DNA of 64,000 nucleotides from contig OY978525.1 of assembly GCA_963854835.1 (NCBI GenBank), forward strand, positions 77,569,628 to 77,633,627. The letters run 5' to 3'. Positions 11,331-21,786 of this stretch are shown here, in pieces; the first letter of the stretch is position 1, and each line of letters opens with the position of its first letter. The stretch comes from Megamerina dolium (lineage: Eukaryota > Arthropoda > Insecta > Diptera > Megamerinidae). Both the position numbers and the translations under genes were made by a program. Under the pieces are notes generated by a model, which did no database searches, was not told the origin of the DNA, and was given only the letters and a program-made list of their open reading frames with translations.

Positions 11331-11690
11331 TATTTCAAATGGTGATTCTTAAGACTGACTAATTCTGCGTACAATAACACATATTTATTGTTTTCGAATT
11401 GCTAACTAAGCAATTCGTTACAATTGTTTCTTACGAATATTTCTTAAAATTTGATAAATAAGCAAATTGTTTCTTATATTTATTTCATTCGATTATTTCT
11501 TAATAATATGATATTTTGTAATAGGAGTTGCCAATATTCTATACTTTAATAATATCTTCATTGCGCATATTTCGTTTTAATATGAATTGTTACATTGCAA
11601 TGACACTTTGTTAATTATGTCAGCGTTATGTTGCCTGGTCATTGGCTTTTGGTGTGGTTTAATGGTCAAATGATGTAAACCTGCCATCCC
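11330..11690 (-). repeat. Family B (errantivirus-like) 3' LTR, boundaries approximate
   Basis: Follows the env remnant on the minus strand after a purine-rich tract (GCGAGGGATGGC, about 11680-11690). The segment near 11333-11425 is repeated at 18905-18986 on the same strand at the other end of the element, as an LTR should be. It contains a polyadenylation-type AATAAAGG on the minus strand near 11335. I could not fix the outer end. Confidence 0.6.
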
Positions 11691-11734
11691 TCGCACTCAA
11701 TATAGGAGAGTTTTTGTCACTATATTGAGTGCGA
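11691..11734. other. Perfect 14-bp stem-loop at the env/LTR junction
   Basis: tcgcactcaatata at 11691-11704 pairs exactly with tatattgagtgcga at 11721-11734 across a 16-nt loop. It overlaps the end of the env frame and the candidate polypurine tract of family B. Confidence 0.8.
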
Positions 11735-13075
11735 TTGCTTTCTGTTTTCTTGTGAAATGAGTAAAGCTATTATTATAATTATTATAGTAATAACGATTAT
11801 CCTAGTGTTTACTTGATAAAATTTTTATGGATTGTTAATTCTTCGATTCTTTGTGCGTTTTCAATTTGATTAATTATTATTTCATCGAATGTTGGCACTG
11901 GCGTGTAATATTATTATTGGTTCTATAGAATATAATACAAATTTCTCTACAAAAGTTTTCTTTATATTTTTATAAGTTTTATTTTTTATGGATAACTCAT
12001 AATCATTAAATATAGTTAGTTTGTTCCCTTCTATATGTAATATTCTTTCATTGCATATAATCAAAATTAAGCCTTTTTCAATTTCTATAATTTCTTCTTT
12101 ATAATTTTTTGTTTTACGACAATTTTTTGTATATATTTTTTGAGTATATATAAAAAAAAAATAAATATGTGGCACTTAAAGCCCCAAGGGCTCATTGGCC
12201 GAGCTTCTCTTCCATTACTGTTGTGCGTCTTATATTTGGACAGTATTAGAGTATATATATTTTGTGTTATTTACAGCAAACATATAGGCTTTCGAATGTT
12301 TTACAGTAATTAATTTTGTTGGTATTCATATGGAAAATATTATGTTACCTTCAGAGACCGCAGTTCCTAATCTAATATTTTCGAATTTAAAAATGTCAGT
12401 ATTATAGTTCTCTATCTCTTCTTTATTCAAAATGTTGTTAGACATAATGTTCAATCTGTATGTGTTTTATATTGTCAATAATTATCTTATGTCGAAGTAT
12501 ATTAATTGCCTATTTAAGTCGTAGTGATTACTTTGTATGGAGTTGATTTTTAGGATTATTTGTTTTCTATCAGACTCATTCGTGTTTCTAATGTTCTGCA
12601 AAGTTTTGTTGAAATTATCACTAATTTGAACGATTTTATTTATGGTGTTAATGGCTATGTAGTTATTTGCATTTACAAGTCTAAAGTGTTCTTCTGTATT
12701 TTGAATATCGTCGTCGTCCATTGTTCCGTACAGCCATTTCATTGTAGTGCCTAGTATATTGAGTAGTTCTCTTTTCTGTTTGTGTGGTAGTAGCATATGA
12801 AGCATTGTCCTGAGTGTGTGGAACTCGTGTTTTAGAGTCGGTTCTTTTTCTGTAAGTTTAATAGTGTTACCTTCTAAGTCTAAGCCTTCCAATGTATCTA
12901 TGATGTTTTCGATTTCTTGTGCTATAATTATATGGAGAATGATATCAGAATATATGATTAGTTGTATATTGTCTAGTTTTATTTCGGCGAATCCTTGTAG
13001 TTGCTTACGTCCTCAATTATTATTGTCGCTCCTGTTCCTATCGTTAGTGCTAGTAGTCTTTTTATATTGCTAGCA
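11735..13075 (-). pseudogene. Errantivirus-type env remnant (family B)
   Basis: Minus-strand envelope-like gene located between integrase and LTR, the position expected for insect errantiviruses. The block 12892-12482 resembles the errantivirus Env ectodomain around the LLPHKQKRELLNILG motif, where a basic cleavage-type segment precedes a glycine-rich stretch. The C-terminal block (12175-11882) continues to a hydrophobic Ile-rich membrane anchor encoded near 11830-11780 and a short basic/polar tail. Several frameshifts occur and a SINE fragment interrupts it at 12153-12248, so it cannot make a full protein. Recognition rests on position and motif pattern. Confidence 0.75.
12153..12248 (-). 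mobile_element. SINE copy 2, 5'-truncated, 11-bp target duplication
   Basis: The last ~95 bp of the SINE (aaatatgtggcacttaaagc to ggacagtatt, minus orientation). It is flanked by gagtatatata at 12142-12152 and 12249-12259, so truncation happened during insertion. It lies inside the env remnant. Confidence 0.85.
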
Positions 13076-14640
13076 TGTGCATATTAAATTGCTAATTTTT
13101 GGCATTTAGGTTGGTGTTTATGTCTGATTGCGCTCTAGTTCTTTACATACCCCTGATTTCTTTCTTCCTTATAATCTTCTCTTATTACATTGGCTTTATT
13201 TATTAGTTTCTCTTTTTTATCTTTTATTCTATCGTGAATTATCTGTTTTTCAACTTTACCTAATAGCCTAGACAGACGGCAGCGTTAATCCGGATTACCG
13301 GCGCACTTAATTCGAATAAAATATTAACCTGACAGACAGCAGTATTGCGGATTAACTAAACGGCTGTTTGCTGTTTTATTAGGTCTGCTCACTTACATTG
13401 CTATCTCTATAAATTTCTGTCATCTGTCACTCTCGATATTAGAAAATCTACAAGAAGTACGTGAACTGAAAACTATCAGAAACTTGTAAATTGACATTCA
13501 CAGTTCGTAATTGACAGCTGGATTTATTTGTTCGCCAACGCTTTTCATGTTGAAAACTGTTAACAATTGTTGAAAGTTTTTTATAAGCGAACACACCTAA
13601 TATTTTGTCAAATGGATCGAGAAAAATTCACAATAGAAAATTTCTAGCAGTGTTGCCATCACAAATTGCCCTAATCCTCTTTTATTTTGAGAATTAACTC
13701 ATAGAGTTAATGCGGATTAGTTGCAGTTAATGCCCGAGTTAATTCGAATTAACTCGGTAATCCGGAATTAGGCTGCCGTCTGTTTAGGCTATAATGTTAC
13801 GTCTAACGGATTTTCCTTTGTAGTCGAACGGATATTGTTGTTGTAGATTTGGACGCATTTGTACAGATTCTCTTTTGTTGATAAATTTGGAGGTTCCAAT
13901 TCCATTATTCTGAACTTTTCACCTATTGTATTGTGTAGTCTTTCGACATCGGAGTTTCCTGTGGTACTATTTGGTTTTGTGAAGTGGATGTCGACTTCTT
14001 CATCTTTAAGAAATTCTTTTTTATTGACTGAGTTGAATCGTTATCAGCCACAATGAATTTTGGTTTTCCTTTCAATGTTAAGTACATCTGTAATGTTTTC
14101 ACTAGTGTAATGCTACTTTTATCCTCTAGGAAGGGCGCCACACAATATTTTGAGAGCTTATCAATAAACGTCACGAGTTTCATTATTCATATGTGTCTAG
14201 GTGTACGATCTCGTTTCTATCTCTTGGTGTTTCCGTTATGTGAAATTTTGGTTTGATTGGATATATATCATATTTAGTCTAGTTTAGCATATGTCGCAGT
14301 TGTTAATAAATTTCTGGATTAGTACCTTTAAATTGTTGAAATATATAATCTTTTTATTCCTTCATAGTTTTCGTTAATGCCTGAATGGTCGCATTCGCTA
14401 AAGTGGTATTTCTTTATGTATCGTGCAGTCTCATCTTGGCTTTCATATCCTTTACATGATATGAGCATTTGTAGAATTTTATGCTTTTATTGAATAATTC
14501 TATTACTTTTTGTTGTACAATATTATATTCTCCATCAGGAAGTTCAAAGAATACTCCCAGTTTTAAGGAATCTTCGGAGGATGTCTGGTTGGTTGATTGG
14601 TTGAAGTGTTTTCTTACCACATTCTCTCTTCCAACTCTTC
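13076..14640 (-). pseudogene. Family B integrase remnant, interrupted by a MITE
   Basis: Minus-strand errantivirus-type integrase. The core begins near 14183 (FIDKLSKYCVAPFLEDK), followed by a VADND motif for the second acidic site, then after a frameshift an ERLHNT-type Glu motif near 13950. The C-terminal region (NNNIRSTTKENPLDVTLG) runs up to 13795, and continues beyond the MITE at 13260-13100 as a Lys/Glu-rich tail. The MITE with one TAA copy removed leaves the frame open. 14620-14414 carries the upstream RNase H/integrase linker and zinc region. Stops and frameshifts make it inactive. Confidence 0.82.
13264..13791. mobile_element. MITE 1, PIF/Harbinger-like, 528 bp
   Basis: Non-autonomous DNA transposon with long imperfect terminal inverted repeats. 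The left end is tagcctagacagacggcagc; the right end reads in reverse complement tagcctaaacagacggcagc, and similarity continues to ttaattcgaat (about 50 bp in all). TAA at 13261-13263 and 13792-13794 is the target duplication, a TWA target as in PIF/Harbinger. A related motif (cagacagcagtattgcggat) repeats subterminally. It contains no transposase. It sits in family B integrase, whose frame is continuous if the element and one TAA are removed. Confidence 0.9.
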
Positions 14641-15712
14641 GTTAGGTTGATTGTGTGGATAGCACGGTCAGATCGCTGATGCTTATTTCTGCTAATTCCT
14701 CGAAGTTATTGAAGAGTGGTTTACCTAGGGTGTTCATTCTCTGCTTCCAAAGGGCAGGGTATTTACAAAGTAAGTGGAAGACCGCTTCCTTTTTTTCTAC
14801 TAGGTTACAAATGTGACAAAAATCGTTGTGGGACATTCCCAATTTGTTCTCCGATGAGCCAGAAGCTAGTAATGACTGCCGTCAGTCTAGAGACGTCTTT
14901 TCGGTCTAGAGACGTCTTTTAGTAGTGTTGTTTGTTTAGGATTGTATCTAGGCCATAGTGACCTACTAGACTTACACCTTGTGATACTTTTTCACCTGCA
15001 ATCCGCTATTTGTAGGTATTTTATATTAATAGCTCTTTTAGTCACACTCAACGGTATGAACACTGACTCTGCAAGAGCCTCTTGTATGGCAGATCCGCTT
15101 CTTGCCAGTTCATTGGATTTTTCGTTTCCTTCTATGTTCCGTTGCACAGGAATCCAGATCAATGAAACGTTGTGCCGTTCGCTGAGTGTATTGAAGCTCC
15201 TTCTGCTTTGTTTCACTAGGAAGGAGGATTTTATTGCTAAATTTAAGGCCTGGATTGCAGCTTGGCTGTCCGATGGTATAGCTATGTTGAGCTTGAATCT
15301 GATGTCTGCGATTAGTATCCTACAAGCTTCGCCAATTGCAAACACTTCCGCCTGAAATACGCTAGACAGAATAGAGAGGCGCACAGACTTGTCCACATTC
15401 ATTCTCTCGAAATATATACCTGCCCCGACACCACAACTCATTTTGGAGCCGTCCGTGTAGATTGTGGTGTCGAAGCTGTTTCACACAAATCCCTTAGTCC
15501 AGTCCTTCCTCGAACGAAAAACTACTATGAAGTTCCTATTGAAATTCATCTTCGGGATGATGTAATCGGTGTTGTCAGAAACATATTGCGTTTCACTTGT
15601 TAGTATGCATCCATGTTGGTAGGTTCTCTCCTTCCAGTGACCCGCTCCCCTTAGCCTCACTGTGTCATGAATTCGCTTCTGACAATAATCCGCTTCTAAG
15701 GTCATCTATGCT
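14641..15712 (-). pseudogene. RNase H-bearing LINE inserted in family B
   Basis: Minus-strand LINE C-terminal region between the RNase H and integrase parts of family B. From right to left: an RT/RNase H linker (15705-15481, RLRGAGHWKERTYQHGCIL), an RNase H domain (15441-14992, with KMSCGVGAGIYF, SDSQAAIQAL and WIPVQRNIEGNEKSNELA), and a zinc-knuckle tail (14842-14642, CHICNLVEKKEAVFHLLCKY). A frameshift separates linker and RNase H. It is 5' truncated, without a clear poly(A) or target duplication. The architecture places it in the R1/LOA/I group. Confidence 0.83.
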
Positions 15713-16800
15713 GATGAATATTTTCCTTTTTTGACCGATTATTCTATTTCTCTACAGTTGTTTTCTGTCAATATAATTTGAGTATAGAAACGAATAACTA
15801 TCGAGTCTAGGCTTGGAGAGTGGTCATTGTTTTTCCTCTTCTTGTGAGTGTATGATTGCGCAGATGCTCGTATTGTCTGCTTCTTGTGCAACGGTTTAGA
15901 AAATATCGCCGGTTTCATTGTTTATACTGCTAAGGAAATCAGCTGGAGTATTTTCGTTTCCTTTCATGTATCGTATATTGATGTCATATTCTCCTAATTT
16001 TAGAATCCATCTTCGCAATTTGGGATTTATGTCTTTCCCTCTGTACTTTGTTTGTAGCCAATTAAGTGGTTTATGATCTGTTAATAGGTCAAATGTCCTG
16101 CCGTAAATGTAGGGCCTAAAGTAGTTTACGATGGCTAGAAGCTCTTTTTCTGTTGTCGAGTATTTCTTTTCGTGGTCATTCAATGTTCTACTTGCATAGC
16201 ATATCTGGTGCTTTTCTCGTGTTACTGCTGTTCCTACGGCGTGCTCGTTGGCATCGATAGCAAATTCAATTTTTTTTTTAATCTAGATACTTATCGTATC
16301 GGCGATAAGTGCATTGTTTACATTGATTTTCGTATCCTTTTTCTGGTATTTTGTCATTGCTTAAGCTATATTAGCGTAATTCTTAATGAATTTACGATAG
16401 TGGTCAGTTGCTCCTAGGAAAGATTTGATTTGTTTTGCAGTCAGCTTTAACTTTTGTACTATCTCGATTTTGTTTGGGTTTGGCTTAATTATCTCAGTAG
16501 TCAAGATATGCCCTTGATATTCTGTGGTTGTAGCAAGGAAATTGCATTTGTCAATTTAGATCCTTAAGTTATGTTCTCTGAGTCTGTAAAAAATTTTCCT
16601 AAAGCTATCTAGCATATGTTTCTGTATTGTTGTGCTAAATATTTGAATATCACCTAAGTAAACTACACAGATTTTGTTGATGTAGTCCCTTAAAACTGAA
16701 TTCGCTATTCTCTGAAAGGTGGCTGGGGCATTTTTCAGCCCAAAAGGCATTCGAACGAACTCATAATATCATAGTGGAGTTGAGAATGCGATTTTCTTCC
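15713..16800 (-). pseudogene. Family B RT and RNase H remnant
   Basis: Minus-strand Pol segment. The RT block at 16800-16556 contains MPFGLKNAPATFQR; the catalytic box reads YLGD instead of YxDD, so one catalytic Asp is lost. The thumb follows with frameshifts (16550-16190). RNase H lies at 16183-15896 (KYSTTEKELLAIV, LLTDHKPLNWL, GNENTPADFLS). The linker towards integrase runs to about 15715, where a LINE interrupts it. The upstream RT portion lies beyond 18486, separated by later rearrangements. Confidence 0.83.
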
Positions 16801-16857
16801 TATCTTAATCTTTAATTAATATCAAAGATAATAAAAAGATTAAGAAGTCTTATATTC

Positions 16858-16962
16858 CAGTCTACACGCAATTTGAAGAGAAAACAAGGCAAGTGAAATG
16901 AGTAGCACCAAATCAATATATAAGTTGGTGTTGCGTTCATGCAGTATTCTACATGTTGGGAA
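16858..16962 (+). repeat. Inverted repeat arm a
   Basis: About 105 bp matching 18384-18486 in reverse complement with few differences; landmarks are cacgcaatttga, gcaagtgaaatgagtagcac and gcagtattctacatgttggg. It includes a few codons of family B RT plus following non-coding sequence. A further 10-bp palindrome (cttaatcttt/aaagattaag) lies just left, about 16802-16844. Confidence 0.8.
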
Positions 16963-17261
16963 GCTGATATTTCTGATCGCCTGCAGTGAATATATGGAAA
17001 AATGCTTTATGCCCTTGCTCCTTGTCAAAATATTGTAAATTTATCAAATCTTAAACATTGAGAATGATGTTTTATTAAAAATCTTAGTAAGAGCATATAT
17101 TTACATATAAATATTGAATTTGTATACTTAACATATATATACTCCTTCCATAGACATACACCTACATATATATTGAAAAATAATAAAAATTCTACATAAC
17201 ATATTCTATTCCAAATATATAGAATTCATTAATAAAAGTATATACTAATTCATATCAATAT
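16963..17261. other. AT-rich spacer of the inverted repeat
   Basis: No gene recognised. It is the left part of the loop between the inverted arms and ends with the left copy of the LINE target duplication (atatcaatat, 17252-17261). Confidence 0.5.
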
Positions 17262-18284
17262 TTTTTTTTTTTTTTTTTTTTAGCTTATTTTTTTTTATTG
17301 AATCTTTCTTATACAAGAAACTAACAATAAGTATTAAAATCTTACAAACTAAATAAAACTATGTGATATCCCCTACGTTCCATCACAATTTGGTGAGTCG
17401 CGAGATGTAGCAATTTTACAGCATATTCAGTGTGTCTTTTCTTTTTAATCGACGATGCCCCTTGCTCAGCAACAATTGCCTAGCAAGGGGATTCGGATGA
17501 TTGTGTAATTTTTGAATGTAGCTTCTGCAGGACATTGCAACTTCCTCAGAAATTGTGGATACATTTAAATCTCGATGGATGTTAACGTTCCTCATATACC
17601 AAGGCGCATTTACAATAATTCGCAGACACTTGGATTGTATTCGCTGCAATTTTTCGATATTAGAGGGAGATGCGGTGCCCCAAAACTGAATACCATAAGT
17701 CCAGATTGGTTTCAGGATTGCTTTATATAATAGCACTTTGTATTCAAGATTCAACTTTGATCTTTTGTGTAACAGCCACCATAACTGATTCATTTTAAGC
17801 TTGATCTGAGTTTTCTTTGCCTCTATGTGATTTTTCCATGTCAGCCTTCTGTCGAGGTGAATACCCAAGTACTTTGTTGAGGAACATTGTGGAACTGATT
17901 GGCCATTAATTTTAAGTGGGGGACATGTATCTAGCCTTAGCGTGAAGGTTACATGTACGCTCTTTGATTCATTGACTTTTATACGCCATTTTGCTAGCCA
18001 GATTTCGAGAGAATCGACATGAGTCTGCAGGAGTTTAGTAGCTTCTATGGGGTTAGAGCGAGAGCACAATATTGCCGTATCATCAGCAAAGGTCGATATG
18101 AATGTATAGTTATTGTTGGGCATATCTGAAGTGTATAAGAGATACAGTAAGGGACCCAAAACGCTTCCTTGAGGAACGCCAGCGTGAATATCCAATGGAT
18201 TTGTTGTGTAATCCTTGTGATGTACGAGAAATTATCTTTTCGTGAGGTAGCTACTAAGCAATGAGGAGACATTTGCAGGCAGTA
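17262..18284 (-). mobile_element. Jockey-like LINE, copy 2, 5' truncated
   Basis: Insertion of about 1.02 kb flanked by atatcaatat at 17252-17261 and 18285-18294. The plus-strand T-run at 17262-17283 is its poly(A) tail. The minus frame 18195-17416 encodes the RT palm and C-terminal region: AGVPQGSVLGPL, catalytic FADDTA, YLGIHLDRRLTW and YGIQFWGTASPSNIEKLQRI, ending with a stop at 17416-17418. The frame continues in another phase to 18272 (one frameshift near 18190). Fingers, endonuclease and ORF1 are absent through truncation. It is a better preserved sister of the copy at 6.1-7.3 kb. Confidence 0.92.
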
Positions 18285-18383
18285 ATATCAATATGCATTA
18301 ATTATCAGCGATCTTATTTTTGTTTATTATTTTGATAATAGTTCATGAACACAAGGTTTGAAAATGTTCAAATGGTAATCAAG

Positions 18384-18486
18384 CACTCCCCAACATGTAG
18401 AATACTGCATGAACACAACATCAACTTATATATTGTTTTGGTGCTACTCATTTCACTTGCCTTGTTTTCCCGTCAAATTGCGTGTG
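18384..18486 (-). repeat. Inverted repeat arm b
   Basis: Reverse-complement partner of 16858-16962. On the minus strand it continues from family B RT coding sequence (PHTQF) into non-coding sequence ending near catgttgggg. Without the LINE, the two arms would be separated by roughly 400 bp. Confidence 0.8.
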
Positions 18487-18903
18487 GGGGTAGCTATATA
18501 TTATAGAATATACCGGTTTGTATGTTGTCGTCACGATTTCGTGCTTTACTTCATGAGTATGTGCCAAATGTTCTCCTTCTTGAAAAAACAAATCCGTATT
18601 TTCATTTGTTATTGTTTTTAATAGTGACCTTACTTCGTGGTTCATGTCTTCATGTATAAGTTTCTGAATTATTACGTTGTCAGTTTGTAACGATTCTAGA
18701 ATATGTATGCCTTCATATTTAGAATAGGTACAAACAGATATCAATAAATTTTATTGAACTCTACGTGTAAATCTATCTTAGCTTGAAATTGGCTTAGAAT
18801 ATTATGTCCTATAAGTCCTTGAAAATTGTTATTTTTAAATGTAGTAAGCTCCCATCCAATTAGGTTTGGTTTATAGAATTATTTTGGCAATTCTGTGATT
18901 ACC
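18487..18903 (-). pseudogene. Family B protease end and RT start
   Basis: Minus-strand Pol. 18900-18745 reads as the end of a retroviral-type protease (LIGHNILSQFQAKIDL). 18744-18448 is the start of errantivirus RT (FFQEGEHLAHTHEVKHEI, then a Tyr/Pro-rich segment). Stops occur near 18740 and 18450. Gag and the catalytic part of protease are missing; LTR-like sequence joins directly at about 18904. Confidence 0.75.
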
Positions 18904-18986
18904 TTTAATTCAAATGGTGAATCTTAAGACTGACTTATTCTACGTACAATAACATATATTTATTGTTTTCGAATTGCTAACTAAGC
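18904..18986 (-). repeat. Family B LTR fragment fused to protease
   Basis: About 80 bp matching 11333-11425 (cttaagactgactnattct, acaataaca, tattgttttcgaattgctaa). It lies directly beside protease-coding sequence, with the join in a shared TTGAA-TAAAGGT-like stretch. This implies a deletion from the 5' LTR into protease. The right side is cut by an RTE fragment. Confidence 0.7.
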
Positions 18987-19468
18987 AGAACGAAGTCTAC
19001 ACTCTACAAGTCTCTCATCATGCCTGTTCTAACATATGGCGCTGAAGCCTGGACAATTTCCACCTCGGATGAGCGAATGCTTGGAGTTTTCGAGAGAAAA
19101 GTCCTACGCAAGACCTTTGGACCTATTTGCGTTGGTGGCGAGTACCGAATAAGGTACAACCATGAGCTGTACGAGCTGTATCTCGATATTGACATAGTAA
19201 AGACCATCAAAATTCAGCGGTTGCGCTGGCTAGGTCATGTCGAGCGAATGGAAGAATACGCTCCAGCTAAGAAGGTGTTATATTCGGAACTCGCTGGAGG
19301 ACGACGCAGAAGAGGAAGACCAAGCCTCAGGTGGAAAGACCAAGTACTGGAGAACCTGACGGCGCTTGGAATTTCTAACTGGCGACAGCTAGCGAAGAAC
19401 AGAGATGGCTGGCGAAGCATGTAATTTTCGGCCTAAATCGATATTCGGTTGTTATGGCCACATAAGTA
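18987..19468 (+). pseudogene. RTE LINE 3' fragment, copy 1
   Basis: 5'-truncated RTE-clade ORF2 C-terminus, open from about 18990 to a stop at 19422-19424 created by a small indel just before the normal end. It encodes the conserved tail (LTYGAEAWTIS, VLRKTFGPICVGGEYRIRY, RLRWLGHVERM, GRPSLRWKDQVLENLTALGI). The short 3' UTR ends ggccacataagtaagta and then merges with a (TA)n tract. It matches copies at 58641-59730 and 61983-64000. Confidence 0.92.
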
Positions 19469-19469
19469 A

Positions 19470-19524
<55 letters not shown>

Positions 19525-19550
19525 TATATATATGTATATATATATGAATA

Positions 19551-19629
<79 letters not shown>

Positions 19630-19667
19630 GTATATATATATGAATATATATGTATATATATATATAG

Positions 19668-19739
<72 letters not shown>
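19469..19739. repeat. (TA)n microsatellite
   Basis: About 270 bp of TA with scattered G or A interruptions, between the RTE tail and the family A 5' LTR. A similar short TA tract follows the 3' LTR at 25038-25063, so the Gypsy element probably inserted into one (TA)n tract. Confidence 0.95.
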
Positions 19740-20160
19740 TATAACGAGTATCGATAGTTGGTTACTCATCACTATTGTGACTGACACTATTGGCAGCATC
19801 GACATGAATGTCAACAAAAAGAAATAAGCTATAAGCAGAACAAGCCAACGAGAAAGGAAGAGAAGAATCTCGATAAAGGAAGATTCTGGGGTGTTGCCAA
19901 CAGAGTATAAATAGAGCCAGTGTTGAGAAGTGAGAATCAATCGAATTCCGAACGTGACAGAGGCAAAAGATGCTAGTACATTATAGTGTTATTGTAAATA
20001 GTTGATTATAAACAGAGTTGATTGCAAATAGAGTTTATTAAATAAATTGTTGCTGTAAATAGTTGTATAAAATAAGTATTGCAGTTATTATTAACAGAAT
20101 CCAGTGATCGAACAAGGTAATTCAAATAGAATTAAACGCTCACAAAATAAAAACGTAACA
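19740..20160 (+). repeat. 5' LTR of Gypsy family A, copy 2
   Basis: Starts TATAACGAG (the terminal TG is mutated to TA beside the microsatellite) and ends ACGTAACA. It carries the same TATA box (gagtataaatagagcc) as the other LTRs. It is about 16 bp shorter than the 3' LTR because of an indel near 19958. Confidence 0.9.
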
Positions 20161-20162
20161 AT

Positions 20163-20179
20163 TGGTGTCAGAAGTGGGA
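20163..20179 (+). promoter_or_regulatory. Candidate primer binding site, family A
   Basis: tggtgtcagaagtggga begins 2 bp after the 5' LTR, the standard place for a tRNA primer. I do not assign the tRNA. Confidence 0.65.
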
Positions 20180-20189
20180 TTCTGTAAAG

Positions 20190-21062
20190 ATGGTGAAAAT
20201 TGACCAACTAAAAGTGGACCAGCTTAAAAAGCTGTTGGTAGAGATGAATCTATCGTCATCAGGGGCAAAGGCGGAACTGCTGGTGAGGCTGAGGCAAGCT
20301 ATGGAGGCTAAGGGAATTAATGTAGAAGAACATGAGGTCTTCGAGGAAGCCGATATACAAGCAGTTGCGCACGCTGAGGAAGAGAGCAAAATAGATTCGA
20401 GTGGTCAACTCATGGATTTTATGAAATCCATGATGCAACAACAGCAGCAGCAACTGCAATGAATTAATGCGAAGTTACAAGAAAATGCGTCTCGCATTGA
20501 CTCCAAGCTTCAAGAACATTCAGCTGAATTGCGTATGGAAATTCAAGAAGGGTCGTCTCACCAAGAGGACGTTATTAGTGATTTCCGTATGGAAATTCAA
20601 GAACATTCGGCTCGCCAAAAACTCGTCATCGAAAATCTACAAAAAGGAATTGAACTTAGATTTTAGGAAATTTCCGGAACCATTAATGAAAAGGTCACGG
20701 ATTTAAAAGAACATGTAGATGACTTGGAAGATAAGTTCGAGAAATTACATCACGAACTCAATCAACTAAAAATAAATGGACCAGCCACATCAGTGATTAG
20801 AGATTCAAGTACAATCAAACTAAAGCCACCAACATTTGACGGAAGCACGCCATTCAATATCTTCAAGCTTCAATTCGAGACAACAGCTTCGAAGAATCAA
20901 TGGGATGATAGCGACAAGACTGCTGCTTTAATAGTCGCATTAAAAGGTAATGCTTCCGACGTGTTACAGATGATTCCAGAGAAAGATCGTGGTAGCTATC
21001 AGTCACTGATGGACACACTCCAGCGAAAATATGGAAATGAATACATGAGTCAATTACATTGA
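20190..21062 (+). pseudogene. Family A Gag with N-terminal SAP domain
   Basis: Starts at ATG 20190, just downstream of the primer site. Residues 8-40 form a SAP-type motif (DQLKKLLVEMNLSSSGAKAE, then LLVRL), a helix-extended-loop-helix module that binds AT-rich or scaffold DNA in other proteins. A Gln run follows near residue 84. In-frame stops at 20460-20462 and 20664-20666 break the frame, but the same phase continues to 21060. The middle part is rich in heptad-like repeats and probably coiled. The capsid-like block begins near 20818 (KPPTFDGSTPFNIFKLQFET). After 21062 a short foreign-looking stretch (21063-21141) replaces the remaining capsid and zinc-knuckle region, so Gag is internally deleted. 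Confidence 0.85.
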
Positions 21063-21141
21063 GTTGAATTGAGATCGCGAGTCCAACGGAGTTGTAGTTG
21101 GAGTTGGAGTCAGTTCAGCGGGGCGTGAACTGACTCCAACA

Positions 21142-21786
21142 ATGGGTTGCCCCATCATTCACATTTCACAACTACAGCGTGTACCAAGCAGCTTGACTAT
21201 TGATGGAAAATTGGACAATATGGAATTCATGTTAACCCTGGATACTGGTGCATCACATTCGATAATCAAGAGCGATTTGGTAAAGAGGTTTGAGCCTTTA
21301 ATGGGAATAAAATTGCGTACAGCAACGGGTGAGGATGCACAAATTCTGGGCAAGATAAAGAAACGAGTATCTATTGGACATTGCACATGGGAACATGAAT
21401 TCATTGTGGCCGACATCATCGATGACGTAATAATTGGTGTTGATTTTATGATTGACAAAGGATTTACGTTAGATTTAAATCAACGGATACTACGTTATGC
21501 AAATGTAATGCAAAATTATATAAATGTGGATGATGGGACAGGCAAGTTGTGGTTAGTGGAAGCAGATAAAGAAATACAAAATAAAACCATCATACTTGGT
21601 AGGACGTTAGTAGAACTTAAAGAAAATGGAATAGTACCGGTGCGAATATTAAATCCAACTAATACATCTACAGTTGTGAAGAAAGGAATGGTGATTGGTC
21701 ATTGCCAGGAAGTTACTGCCGTAGTAGACTGCGAAAAGGGTTCGGCGATAAAAAGTGGAAATCAGGAACTGTCAGAGCGGAAATAA
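21142..21786 (+). pseudogene. Family A protease region
   Basis: Frame with a retropepsin active site (TLDTGASHSIIK, near residue 36) and a later hydrophobic II-GVDF motif. It would cut the polyprotein. It ends at 21784-21786 while the RT frame, in another phase, is already open from 21702. Without a second intact copy I cannot tell a programmed shift from a mutation. The ATG at 21142 is only the first Met; the domain would normally be part of a longer Gag-Pol. Confidence 0.82.

Noticed and set aside
11735..13075. An intact insect retrovirus envelope gene
   Set aside because: Several frameshifts and a SINE insertion interrupt it; only a remnant can be supported.
14942..15355. Plus-strand open frame of 137 codons
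   Set aside because: It is the antisense shadow of the LINE RNase H domain on the minus strand.
20190..20462. A stand-alone host SAP-domain gene
   Set aside because: It begins just after an LTR and primer site and continues in phase into Gag.
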